Positions 30,635-41,042 of a stretch of DNA of 64,000 nt are shown in pieces. The notes beneath the pieces were generated by a model. That model was not told where the DNA came from, did not search any database, and saw nothing but the letters and a program-made list of their open reading frames with translations. Both the position numbers and the translations under genes were made by a program. How positions within the stretch are numbered: the stretch's first letter is position 1; each line of letters starts with the position of its first letter. The DNA is from Rebecca billardiae RCC1528 (lineage: Eukaryota > Haptophyta): contig OZ251222.1 in assembly GCA_965240325.2 (NCBI GenBank), forward strand, positions 2,418,001 through 2,482,000, in the 5' to 3' direction.

Positions 30635-31847
30635 ATGATGAGGCTGAGCACCGTGGCGGCGGCACTGGTACTTGCCCTACTGGTTCAGCCGTCCTCGCAG
30701 GTCGTCGGCGCGAAGCCGGGCCTCTCCTCCTCGCCGCGGGCAGCGCGGACGCGCCCGCGCGTCGCTCGGCAGGCGACGGCGCTCGCACCAGAGGCGCCCA
30801 CCGCCGAGCGCGCGATGCGCGACGAGATGCTGCGCGACGAGATGCCTACCCGCGTCGCAACGCCGTCGCAGGCGGCACCCAGCTCCGCACCGCGGGGCAG
30901 GCCAGCGCGCTCCACCTCGACGACGGCTGCGGCAAAGAAGGCGGGCAAGGCGGCTTCAAAGGGGGGGCGGTCGCGCTCGCGCTCAGCAGCGTCGAACGGC
31001 GTGTACACGGCAGCGGAGGAGCGCGACCTCGTGCGCGCGGCGCAGTTTTTCGTGGAGAACCAGGCGCGGCGTCGCCTTCTGCAGTGCCGCTGGGGACGCA
31101 CGCCGACGGACTACGAGTGGGCGGCGGCGTCGATCACGTTCAACTATGTCGACTCGGACGGCAACGGCCGCATGGATGCGCAGGAGCTGGTTGCGATGTG
31201 CGGCAAGCACATGGACAGGTTGTGCCCGGAGATCTTCGACGCGTTCGACGAGAACGGCGAGGGCTACCTCGACTTTGAGGCGTACGCCAAGCTCACCGCT
31301 AAGGCCCGCGTCGCGAACCAGCCTGACGCTCCGGCGGCGGGTGGCCGCCGCCGCGGCAAGGCTCGCTCGCAGGTGCGCGCGCGCGCGCGCGCGCGCGCAA
31401 CAGGCGCCGTGCGTCGGGCCGGGCTCTGCCGAGGCTGACCGCATGCGCGCGTCCCTCCCCACCCTTTCGCGCGCGCAGCTCGAGCGCGACGAGATGGCGC
31501 TCTCCGACGGGCTGTGCACCCTGACAAACGACCTCGCCCAGGGCGACGAGAGCACGCGCGTCGCGGACTTCCACGCGCAGCTCGAGCGCGGCTCGGCCGC
31601 GCTCAAGTTCCTGATCCGCGCCAACCAGGGTATGGTGCACCAGATCGTTCGGCAGCTGAAGCCGAAGAGCTCGCGGTACGACATCGACGACATGCTGCAG
31701 GACGGCAACATGGGCCTGATGCAGGCCATCGTCCGCTTCGACCCTGCGTCGGGCTGCCGGCTCTCGACGTACGCCTTCCAGTGGATCCGCGGGCTGGTGA
31801 TGACGGGCCTGCACCGGTGCGCGCCGCCGCGGCGCGCGCGCGCGCGC

Positions 31848-31887
<40 letters not shown>

Positions 31888-32466
31888 GCGCGCCCCCGCT
31901 GACCCGTCCCCGCCGCGCCGCGCACCCCACCCGCCGCGCGCAGCCGGCTCAACCAAGTCAACCTGCCGCAGGTTGTCGCGCAGGACGTGTTCAAGCTCAA
32001 GAAGCTGCTGCGCGAGTCGTCGCGCACGTTTGTGACCGTCGCCGACGACGAGCTGCTCTCGTTCGCCAAGCAGCTGAACTGGAACGAGGACCGGCTGCAG
32101 AAGACGGTACGCGCGTCGCGCGTGGACACGACGCACGTCACGTCGCTCCAGTCCGTCGTCTCGCACCGCGACGGCGCGGACTTCACGCTGGGGGACACGG
32201 TCACGTCGCCGACCTCGCCGGTGACGGTCGACTTCCGCATGACGCTCGAGGCGGCACTCGCCTCGCGCGCCGAGCGCAACGCGCACATCATCCGGCTGCG
32301 CTTCGGGCTGGAGGATGGCGTGGAGCACACGTACACCCAGATCGCCGAGAAGGTCGGTCTGAGCCCGCAGCGCGTGTGCAACGTGGTCAACCAGGAGCTG
32401 CGCTTCCTCAAGGATGCGCGCGCGCTCCGCGCCTTTGAGGACGGCCTCGAGTACTCGCACCAGTGA
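30635..32466 (+). CDS. Plastid-type RNA polymerase sigma-70 factor with N-terminal EF-hands
   Basis: Inferred exons 30635-31372, 31479-31816 and 31944-32466 give 532 residues. Residues 1-25 are a signal peptide (MMRLSTVAAALVLALLVQPS); an Arg/Ala/Pro/Ser-rich transit-like stretch follows, together the leader of a secondary plastid. Residues about 125-235 hold two EF-hands: loop 173-184 (DSDGNGRMDAQE, canonical) and loop 205-216 (DENGEGYLDFEA, Ala in place of the last Glu). Exon 2 starts sigma region 1.2/2: ANQGMVHQIVRQ, YDIDDMLQDGNMGLMQAIVR and LSTYAFQWIRG. Exon 3 carries regions 3 and 4 with the helix-turn-helix YTQIAEKVGLSPQRVCNVVN. Introns hold (GC)n and (CCG)n runs. Role: promoter recognition by plastid-encoded polymerase, possibly calcium-tuned. 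The sigma part has no leader of its own, which supports one gene; the fusion rests on splice inference. Confidence 0.82.
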
Positions 32467-33007
32467 CTGACTTGGACCGGGAGTGGGGGTTAGTTTCGTG
32501 AGTGTCACCGTGGCGCTGCGGCGCGGCGGGCACGCAGTGAGGCAGTGGCAGTAACTTGTTTCAAACTGGTCACGGTTAGTGGTGACATGTAGGGGACACA
32601 TGGTAGTAGAGGCAAACCTATCGCTCCACGTGTTGACGAATCTATCCGCATGGGGGTATCATCAGCGGACGGGTGGACTAATTCTATGATTTAAAGACAC
32701 AGGCACGAGGGCGCAGCTCTCCTGATTCGTCTGTCGAAGTACTGAATGGAGTTAATGGAGGATGTCGGAGCGCGTTGGCCGCGGGTGAGGGAGTCGTCGT
32801 AACCGATGCTGATCACACGGTCACTGAGGTAGTAGGCGCCCGGGGATGCCGCTGTTTTGCAGTCGTCGTCGGCCTTGGTCATCATGTAGTTGCCCGTGTC
32901 GTCGTCGTCCGAGGCTGTTCAAGTTGATGCCGTAGTGCAGGTAGTGGATGTGGTCGCCCGGGCCGGTGTGCGCGGCCTAGTGGCCTTGCCGAGTTGAGGG
33001 AGTAGTC
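32467..33007. other. Intergenic with a dispersed repeat
   Basis: 3' flank of the sigma-factor gene, then the second copy of the 174-bp fragment (32681-32852). No gene called. Confidence 0.5.
32681..32852 (-). repeat. Dispersed fragment, copy of 3851-4024
   Basis: Near-identical to 3851-4024, lacking 3 nt. The minus translation keeps the peptide with ISIGYDDSLTRGQRAP and the same stop. Confidence 0.7.
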
Positions 33008-33118
33008 GCCCTTGCCGTTGAGGAAGTCGTCGTCCTTGCCGTTGAGGAAGTCGTCGCCCTGGCCGCAGAGGAAGTCGTCGCCCTTGCCGTTGAGGAAGTC
33101 GTCGTCCTGGCCGCTGAG
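33008..33118. repeat. 24-bp minisatellite encoding an octapeptide repeat on the minus strand
   Basis: A GTTGAGGAAGTCGTCGYCCT-type unit repeats about four to five times at 24 bp. Read on the minus strand it gives DDFLNGKG repeats. It lies about 55 bp beyond the stop of the ORF at 33173-33688. No secreted or structural context is apparent. Confidence 0.7.
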
Positions 33119-33172
33119 GGTGCCTGCGCTGCCCAACCGGGCGCGTCTGGCGCGCCAGCGCCGCGCGCGGCT

Positions 33173-33688
33173 CTACGCCAGCGACTGCGGCGCGGCGGCA
33201 GCCAGGTCACGGGGGGGGTCGCCGAGGGACGCGGTGCGAGCCTGCTTGGCCGGCTTGGCGTCGCTCCCGCCAGCGGAGGAGGGCCCATCCTCCTCCGCCG
33301 GCGTGGACGGCTCGGTCGCCGCGCGCTTGCCGGCTGCCGCGGCGCCGGGGGGCAGGACCAGGCGGTAGTTGGACTCCCCGAGCGCCGGCCTGGCCTGTTG
33401 CACCTCGGGCCCGTCCGACGGCGCGGCCGCGGTTGGTGGCTGGGGTGGCGGGATGGCATCGTCCGAACCCTCCCCCTCGGGCTCCTCCGCCTCCGGGCCG
33501 GCGGGGTCCGCCGCCTGTTGGTCGGCCGGCTGAGGAGCAGGGCGGCGCGCAGCGGCGGGCGGCGCGGGCGGCACAGGCGGCGCGGGCGGCACGCCCCACA
33601 GGTTGTGTGGGACGCGGGCGGCGCCGGCGATGCGGCGGCTCGGCTTGAGCGGCGCGAAGAAGATGGGGTGCTCGGGGTCGATGGGCAT
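33173..33688 (-). CDS. Hypothetical Pro/Ala-rich protein
   Basis: 171 residues from the ATG at 33688. The first 35 residues look folded (MPIDPEHPIFFAPLKPSRRI, then HNLWGVPP). The rest is low-complexity Pro, Ala, Glu and Ser with a basic patch (AGKRAATEPS, then DAKPAKQARTAS) that could act as a nuclear localisation signal. No family is recognised. The opposite strand is also open, as is common in this composition, so this is a tentative call. Confidence 0.35.
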   Translation of the reverse strand: MPIDPEHPIFFAPLKPSRRIAGAARVPHNLWGVPPAPPVPPAPPAAARRPAPQPADQQAADPAGPEAEEPEGEGSDDAIPPPQPPTAAAPSDGPEVQQARPALGESNYRLVLPPGAAAAGKRAATEPSTPAEEDGPSSAGGSDAKPAKQARTASLGDPPRDLAAAAPQSLA

Positions 33689-34014
33689 GAAACGCAGGCG
33701 GACTTGATTGCTACAAAATGATTGTCGTACTGGTAAGGCGGGAAGGGTATGAGATTTTCGCTCGAGATTATTGCTCGCACCTGCCATTTCGACTGCAGAG
33801 AGCAACCACACCGCTCATTAAATACAGAAGCCGGAGGACTTGGGTGCAGTGCGGTAATCGTGACTTTACTATTATATTCACTTTGGACTATCATACCAGC
33901 TTACCGGCTGACAATGATGCACTCGGCTCAGGCAATAATAATCACACTGGAGATCCAGCTCTCCAGTTCTTCATCCGCCGGTTCGTCGCGTGGATCCTGG
34001 CCCTGCGCCCCACG
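33689..34014. promoter_or_regulatory. Upstream region of the histidine kinase gene
   Basis: AT-richer than its surroundings. The kinase frame is open through it from an ATG at 33718, but the translated residues lack any feature, so the ATG at 34015 is preferred and this is treated as promoter or 5' UTR. Confidence 0.4.
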
Positions 34015-36748
34015 ATGCGGAGGTTGCGACGACCGCGGCTCAATGCCTCGCCGGTCGCGGCCAAGAATGCGCCCATCGTGCCAGAAGGCGCGGACACTGT
34101 CTCCGCGCCGGCTGACCGCATGCGCTCGGAGAGTGAGGACGACCTCAAGCGCGTGGCGCCGCCGCTGTCGATCATGTGCGTTTTCCTCGACCGCCAGGTG
34201 GAGGAGGACTTTCGTGAGACGGTGCTGCGCCCAGCGATCGTGCGTGGGCTCGTCCTCATCCTCGGCGCAACAGCCGTGTTCTGCTTCAGCATCTGCGTCG
34301 TGACCATCCTCGGTCGGGGCGTCGGCGTCGTGCAGATCGCGCTCCTCGTGCTCAGCGCCGTGTCTGCACTCGTCTCCTGGCTCGTCTGGCACCGGCGCGC
34401 CGCGCTCCCGTGGTCGGTGCGGGTGTACGAGATGATCTGCACCTTGTGGTTCTGCGTGATCAGCGTCTTCGTCTCGAGCATCTCGCGCGTCTCGCGCTTG
34501 CCCGGGAACGCCCGCGAGGGCGCGGACCTACACTCCCCCGACCGGGTGGCGTACATACGCGGCGTCCAGTTCATTCGGCAGGCACTCGTGCTCTTCCTCG
34601 CGCTCGGCCTGGCGCCCGTGCAGCTGCGCCACCTCACGCTGGTCGCGGCGCTCAACTTCGCGGCGCTGCTCATCTTCGAGGCCGTGTGGCCAATGTATGG
34701 CTTCGCGCTGCCCGTCGACTACATGATCTTTGCCTTCATGGGCATCGTGCTCGTCCTGCTGCGGCGCGGGAGCATCCGCACGGAGCGCAGCGAGTTCTGG
34801 CTGATGCGCTCGACGCGCGAGGCGCTGCGCGCGCGCCGCGCGGCGGAGGCGCTCGAGGCCGAGGAGCGGATCCACGCCGCCTCGGCCGAGGCGGCGAAGG
34901 AGGCGCGGAGCCGGCTCATCCGCACGACGATGCACGACCTGCGCACGCCGATGCTCTCCGTGAACAACCTGGCTGTGATGCTGCACGCGCTGCCGGCTGC
35001 GACGCGCTTGGACGCGCAGGTCGTACGCGAGTCGCTCTCGACGCTCGAGCTGTGCTCCAGTCTGATGGAGCGCATCGTCTCGGACATGCTCGACTTTGAG
35101 CGCATCGACCAGGGCCGCATGCTGCTCGTCTACCAGCCGTTCCGGCTGGGCGCGCTGCTCGAGGCGGGCGAGCAGCTGCTCGGGACGCTCGCCGAGCGCA
35201 AGGGCGTGAGGATGGAGCTCGACTGCCCGCCCGAGCTGGCGCGCGTGTGGCTCCGCGGCGACTTCCAGCGGCTGCTGCAGTGCCTGCAGAACGGGCTGTC
35301 CAACGCGGTCAAGTTCTCGGACGGCGGGCGCGTCGTGACGCTGCGTGCGTGGCGAGGTGCGGACGAGGACGTCCTGCGGGCCGATGGAGGCGGCGACGAC
35401 GCGGGCGGCGGTGGCGGCGGTGGCGTCAGCGGCGGCGGCGGTGGGAGTGGCGCCGGCGGCTCGCGCCCGTCCTCCCCTCCGACGCCAGCGCGCACCTCGC
35501 ACGCCTCGCACGTGAGCGGCGGCGCGGCCGAGCCGGGCACGCGCACGGTGATTCACGTCGCTGTCGATGACCAGGGCATCGGCCTCTCGCCGGACGAGCT
35601 GGCGACGCTGCAGCAGGGCTCGCTCTTCGCGCAGGTGGGGCGCGGGCAGCTCCAGGGCAACGGCGGCACGGGCCTGGGCCTCGCGATCACTCGGCAGATC
35701 CTCAAGCTGCACGGCGGCTCGCAGCTCCGGCTCAGCTCGGCCGGGCCGGGCAAGGGCATGCGGTTTGAGATCATCATCTCGTGCGACGAGCTCCTCGCAG
35801 GGCCCGGCGGCTTGCACCCGTCGCAGCGCACGGGCAGCAAGCACTCGCACAACTTCGGCGGCGACTTGGACGTGGGCGCCCGCAGCACTCGGAGCGGCTC
35901 TTACGGCCGCGCCAACAGCGTGCACTTCCGAAGCGGCTCGTCGACGTTGACCAGCCCGCGCGGCAGCGCCATCCCGGACCACTCTGCGCCCAAGCACGAG
36001 GAAGGCGAGGGCGACCCGTCGGCCACTCGGAGCGCCAACGCGCAGCCCGTCTTCCCGCCGGGCTTCCGATGCCTGCACGTGGAGGTAGGCTCGCCTTCCC
36101 GCCGCGGCGCGCTCCCCCGCATGCGAATGCGCGCACTGCACCACGTGCGCCGCTGATGATCTCGCTCCGCCCCGCCTGCGCTGCCGGCGGTGCGCGGCGG
36201 CACCGCGTGTCGCAGGATGACGCCTTCCTCCGCATGACGCTCCCGCCGCGCATCTTCGCGCCACTTGGCGTCGAGTACGACGCGGCCACCGACGGTAGCC
36301 ACGCCCTCGAGCTCGCCGCGAAGACGGATTACGCCGTCGTCCTGATGGATAACCAGGTGCGGGCGCTGGCGAGGTGCCGGCGGCGCGCGTGCATTCACAC
36401 GTGGTGTGTGGCATGCGCTGGCGGGGCTGGTTCTCACAGCCGCCTTGCTTCCTCCGCACCTGCCCGCGCGGCCTCCACGCGGCCCTCCCGCAGATGCCTG
36501 TCATGTCTGGCATCACGGCGACGCGTCGGCTGCGCGAGCTCGGCTTCAGCGGCAGCATCATCGGCATCACCGGCGATCCGATCGGGTCGCCCGAGCGGCG
36601 CGAATTCGAGGCATCGGGCTTGTCGTGCTGCGTGGACAAGGGCAGTGAAGGCGTGGAACGCGTCATCGAGATCATCCTCAGCTACGCCATCGCCATGGAC
36701 GCCGGCGAGGAGCCATCTGACAGCGGTGTCGACGACGACAGAAGATGA
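34015..36748 (+). CDS. Hybrid sensor histidine kinase with receiver domain
   Basis: Inferred exons 34015-36084, 36216-36356 and 36494-36748 encode 821 residues. About six membrane helices (residues about 60-260) form the sensor; no separate ligand-binding domain is visible. The H-box is MHDLRTPMLS with His307 as phosphorylation site. N-box LQNGLSNAVKFSD, G1 DDQGIGLS and G2 GTGLGLAI complete the ATPase domain. A Gly/Ser/Pro-rich insertion of roughly 50 residues sits between the N-box and G1. The receiver domain is assembled across three exons: LHVE, then DDAFLR, then VVLMDNQ joined to MPVMSGI, with Asp735 the acceptor; the usual Lys is present in DKGS. Such proteins start phosphorelays, usually through a separate HPt protein. 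Membrane location is clear, compartment unknown. Confidence 0.9.
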
Positions 36749-38699
36749 TGTGATGATTACGAGCGCGTGCTCTGCAGTGATTGTCCCGACAGGTACACGT
36801 AGTCGTCTAACAGTCCGGAGTCACTGAGACTGAGTTACAGTGAGTATTGATCGACGGTCTAACACGTACTACAGACAGTGTTCATCACCGTACATCAATG
36901 ACCGCCGCCATAGGACTACTATATTTATTATTGCCGCCTATAGTGATGCCGCCTTTAGTATACAGTTTACTACGACTATGTTTTAACGTGCACACTCGTG
37001 CCCGTGGTAATAAGGCGTGATTGACGCCATCCAACCAACACTGCACAAAGACACCGCCACAAAACAGACCGGCGCAGGCAGGTGAGGGGCGCGTTGCCGC
37101 CAGTGTTGACTGATGCGGCATTGCCGAAGTAATTGTTAGATACTCAGCATGTATACATTAGCTGTCGTATTAAAATATTGCCTGATCATCAACACTACTT
37201 AAAGGCGGCATCACGTACTACTATAATATATTTAACGACGTGGCAGCATCGGACAAGCGTCAGGCTCAGAGTGCAACAGACACTAAGAATATATATTAAA
37301 TGACGACGACGACTATGATGGCGCATCCGACGAATAATAGTTAATACGAGATTCATCGTCAGCGGATATTGAACATATCCCCCTGCAACAGAAGAAATAG
37401 GAGGCTCAGTCCCGTATCAGACCTATGCCATAGGACAAGATCACACCAGAGCGCCAGCGCCTCCCAACCGGTCCAGACCTCGGGATTTGCCAGCCCAAAC
37501 CCAAAACTCTCCTCAGGAGAGTTTCCGGGTGGAAATCGGGGCGCCGCGCTCCCGGACTCAGCTGAACGCCGCCGCCGCCGCCACCTCGCTCGCGCCTACC
37601 GCCGCCAGGGCGAGGCCGCGCGATGTCCAGTAGAGCTTCCGATGGGACGCAGCGGGGCGGTAGCGAGGCGGTGAACTACTGTAGCTTGCGCGTGGCGCAG
37701 CGCTTCGCGCCCTCGCACCTCGAAGGTCAGCTTGAGGCCCGCGCGAGCACGAGCTTGCGCCGCCGCCGCATTCAGCCAGAGACATGGGCGCCTTGCCTGC
37801 CGAGGCAGCAGAGAGGCACGCACGCGCGGGAAGCCGCTGGGCACCATGGCGCGCGCCTACGACCGTACTGTAACATGGCTCACACCTTCCTGGGATGCGC
37901 GCCTCGGGTTGCTCTCAGCGCGCGCATACTTTGCGGGGATGACAGCACGGCTGAAGTGAGAGGCGGCGCACACGTCCGTGCGGGCTCAAGGCGCGGAGAA
38001 GATGGGCAGACGCGAGTCGCCCGGCGCAGGGCGGCGCAGAAAGGCTCTATGCCTCTGCCCGACGGCGTGCGCCATCGCCGCGTGCACGTCTACGACCACG
38101 GCGGCGCGGCAGCCGGCGGCGCCTCGCGGCGGATGGCTGTGGCGGCGCACGCGGCGCACGCGGCGGGTTTTGAATTTCCGAGTTTCCCAAATCCTGAGGT
38201 CTGGACCGGTTGGGTTCTGCGCGTACGATCATCGGCGTGGCTGTATCGTACACACAACTCAACCGGCTATTGGCACACACCGTCTCCGCCTGCCGCCACT
38301 GCTACTGCGATCGGGCGCGCGCGCGCGCACGCGCGCGTGCGCGCGCGCGGTTGTGGGACAACCGGCGTCCAGGGACGGCCCCACAACCAGCACATGACAG
38401 CGTCAGTTGCTCGCCCCTGGCAGCCGAGCGGCGACCCTGGGCACGGACGGCGCAGGCGAGTGCTCGCGCCGGATGCCCGCGCCGCCGCCCGCACCGCCGC
38501 CCACGCCGCCAGGCGCGTTGCTGCCCGTGGCACACCGATTCTGGGGCGGGGCGAAGAGAGGGCAACCGCCATTGTGCGAGCGGCCACTGGACCTCCCACG
38601 ATGGTGGCGGCCGTCCTTGTGGACGATGAGCCCACGAATCCAAGAGCGTGCGGGTCGAGCGTCGCGTAAATCAACTGCGGCACACGCATGGCGTGTCTA
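36749..38699. other. Intergenic, no convincing gene
   Basis: 36749-37560 is AT-rich and contains the inverted repeat copy at 36950-37100. From 37560 the DNA is GC-rich with overlapping frames on both strands and a (GC)n/(CG)n run near 38318-38350 that could adopt Z-DNA. None of the frames shows a domain. Confidence 0.5.
36950..37100 (-). repeat. Dispersed repeat end, inverted relative to 24872-24990
   Basis: Its reverse complement matches 24872-24990 closely, including GCGGCAACGCGCCCCTCACC and the LDGVNHAL reading, with insertions near the AT-rich end. Confidence 0.7.
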
Positions 38700-39228
38700 C
38701 AGGTGCGATACCATCCACGCACGCGACATGGCAATATGTTCCGGCTACCTCCGAGGCTTGCTCTACATGCGCGCCGATGCTCGATCGCAACCACCTGACG
38801 ACGCGAGCGACCCGCAGCGGCTTGCGCGCGCAGCCCCGGCGTGACGTACAATGCCATGCTTGGCGAGGACCGAAACGCATTGTGGATGAACCGCATACGG
38901 CCCCGGCCGAGCACAGTGAACCACGATGTGTGAGCATCAAGCTGGGGGTCATCTAGAAGTGCCACATGTCGGTCGGCGTTGCCGCTGTGGAGTCGCAAGG
39001 CGGCAACTGACCCGTGACCGCGATGGCTTCACGCGCTCGTCCATCCGTGGAGCCCAAAACATGCGGTGGTGGTCGAAAATCACAACAAGCTCGCTCTGGC
39101 GGATGGTGGTGACACTGCTAACGACCCCTAGGTGCAGTCGTACCATTCGGCGGCAATATATTATGAGAAAATGTCGTCTACTGAGTCGTCCCTGATGATG
39201 GGGCTGTCCTGTCGTCTGTCGACCTGTG
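38700..39228 (-). pseudogene. Possible broken coding sequence
   Basis: Two minus-strand stretches look like real protein but lie in different frames: VTTIRQSELVVIFDHHRMFW followed by APRMDERVKPSRSR (about 39120-39010), then LLDDPQLDAHTSWFTVLGRG and RMRFIHNAFRSSPSMALYV (about 38960-38850). The spacing is too short for a normal intron here (about 27 nt), so a frameshifted relic is likely. No family was recognised. Confidence 0.3.
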
Positions 39229-39268
39229 GTGCCATAGGACGGAGTGATAGGACCCAGTCCTATGGCAC
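39229..39268. terminator. 12-bp-arm hairpin just past the MORN gene stop
   Basis: GTGCCATAGGAC (39229-39240) and GTCCTATGGCAC (39257-39268) are perfect inverted repeats with a 16-nt loop. They begin 31 bp beyond the stop of the minus-strand gene ending at 39299. A role in 3'-end formation or mRNA stability is inferred only from position. Confidence 0.45.
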
Positions 39269-39298
39269 AGGACAGCACTCAGCAGTGGGATATCCGAC

Positions 39299-40825
39299 TC
39301 AGAAGCCGCGCAGTAGCCGCGGCGGCAGCCCGGCGTCAAAGTAGCCGTCGTCGTACGAGTCGTCGTGATCGTCGTCTGCTGCTTCGGGGCATTCATCCCT
39401 CGCGTACGCACCGCCAGAGCCGCAGTAGTGGTCGTCCTGCGTGCGGAAAGAGGCACCAGCGCACGCATCGCGGCAGGGAACAGGCCAGGCCGGCGGGGTG
39501 GGCAGCGGCACATCGTCGGAGCGAGCGAGCGCAGATGCGGCCGGGATGATCGCGGCACACGGAGGGGGTGATCATCAGCGCATGCATGCGTGGGGGCTCG
39601 GGCAGGCTCCACGTGCGAGCGCCGGGGGCATGCGCTGCGCTCGGGATGCGACGCACCTGGAAGAGGCCGACATACGCGCTTCCATCTGGCCAGTTGTACG
39701 TGCCCCAGCCGTGCTTGAGGTCGTCCTGTGCGTGTCCACAGTCCGCACGCATTCAATGGGGGTGGAGGGTGGATGGGTCGCGCGAGTCACGGCGTTGCAT
39801 CGTCGGGCGCATTGCCCCACGCGTGCAGGCCAGCGCTCCGCTCCGCCGTCGTACCTCCCACTCGCCATCGTACGAGCTGCCGTCCGGCCAGATGAAGGTC
39901 CCTGTCCCGTGCTTCTTGTTGCCCTGCTCGCCGTGGCGGTGGGCATGGATGGGGTTGGGCACGCGCGTGAGACGCGCCCGGAGCGTGGGCACCTCGTGCG
40001 GACTGCGGGCGTGTTGAGCCCGCCAGGCGTCGCTCTAGCCGCGAGGCCGCCATATCCGCACCTTCCACTGCCCGGTGTATTTGCCGCCGTCCGCCCAGAT
40101 CTGGGTGCCGAAGCCGTGCTTCTTGTTGTCCTGCTCGGAGGGGCGTCCGGCGCGTGCCAGGCGCGTGCGCATGTGATTGCGCCCGCCGCGTGGGTAGGTG
40201 CGCACGCCGAGTGGTACGCATCTCGATGATGCCGGCCCGCACGCACCTTGAGCTCGCCCTCATAGTGGCTGCCGCTCGCAAAGATGCCATAGCCGTAGCC
40301 ATTGGCGACGGTCGCGGCCGCCGTGCCGCCCTGCGCATCCACGTACACGATGAACCCACGGCCCGGATGCGTGAACTTTGGATCGTTCGGGTGACGGATG
40401 TACGCAAAGAGCCGGCCCGACCTGACGCCCGCCACTTCCTTGCGGCAAGGCATGGACGCCGCCCAGCGGACAAAGTTGTCGATCGTGCCGGCGAGGATAA
40501 GGTGGCCGTAGGCTGTGTGCTCGCCGTAAACCCAGTAGGACTTCTCCCACTTCGCAAGCTCGCTGTGGTGCAGGCCTAGGTCGTCGTTCAGGATGATCAT
40601 CCCCCAGCCCAGCCTCTCGCCCTCCGGAAAGCCCTCGAGCAGCGTGCGCGTGAGCCCGGCGCCCAAGTATGCGCCGTGGTCGGCCTCGAGACTCACCTTG
40701 ATGATCGAGATGGCCTGCAGGTCATCGAAGCCGCCCTGCGGCGTGACTGCTTTCGAGGCGAGGAAGAGCGCGCGCGAGCACATGTCCAGGTACACGTCCT
40801 TCGCCTGATGCAGTTGCTCCGACAT
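39299..40825 (-). CDS. MORN-repeat protein
   Basis: Inferred exons 40247-40825, 40062-40130, 39855-39923, 39657-39725 and 39299-39436 encode 307 residues. The first 193 residues form an unrecognised domain (ALFLASKAVTPQGGFDDLQA, LGWGMIILNDDLGL, GRGFIVYVDAQGG) ending in a MORN-like GYGYGIFASGSHYEGELK. The next three exons are each exactly 69 nt and each encodes one 23-residue MORN repeat: DNKKHGFGTQIWADGGKYTG, GNKKHGTGTFIWPDGSSYDG, DDLKHGWGTYNWPDGSAYVG. All introns are phase 0. The last exon is 138 nt with a degenerate MORN start and an acidic Asp-rich tail. MORN repeats bind membranes or partner proteins, often near flagella or the cell cortex. The ATG at 40825 is chosen because further upstream only a GTG is in frame. 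Confidence 0.87.
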
Positions 40826-41042
40826 CGCGTCGAAGAACGCGCACTCGCGTGTTTCGGGTTTCGGCGGACGGCTGCCACCGGTCACGCACTCACGCGACGA
40901 CGGCGGAGAGTCGCTTCCGCCAATGAGAAAAAGCCGCGACGATGGCGAAAATGTTGCTGAGGTTGGACGGTTGGTGGCCGCTTCGAGGAGGCACGCGCCC
41001 GGACGGGGACGCTCCTTCCCGCGACGTTTTCCGTCTCGGTCC
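40826..41042. promoter_or_regulatory. Upstream region of the MORN gene
   Basis: About 220 bp between the MORN gene start and the R-family repeat. It contains no other gene. Confidence 0.35.

Noticed and set aside
31440-32466. Independent sigma-factor gene starting at the ATG at 31443
   Set aside because: It would lack a targeting leader and would place its start inside the polypyrimidine tract of the inferred intron; kept only as the alternative to the fusion model.
37623-38669. Plus-strand protein of 348 codons
   Set aside because: Composition changes along the frame, it crosses a (GC)n run, and the opposite strand is equally open; no domain.
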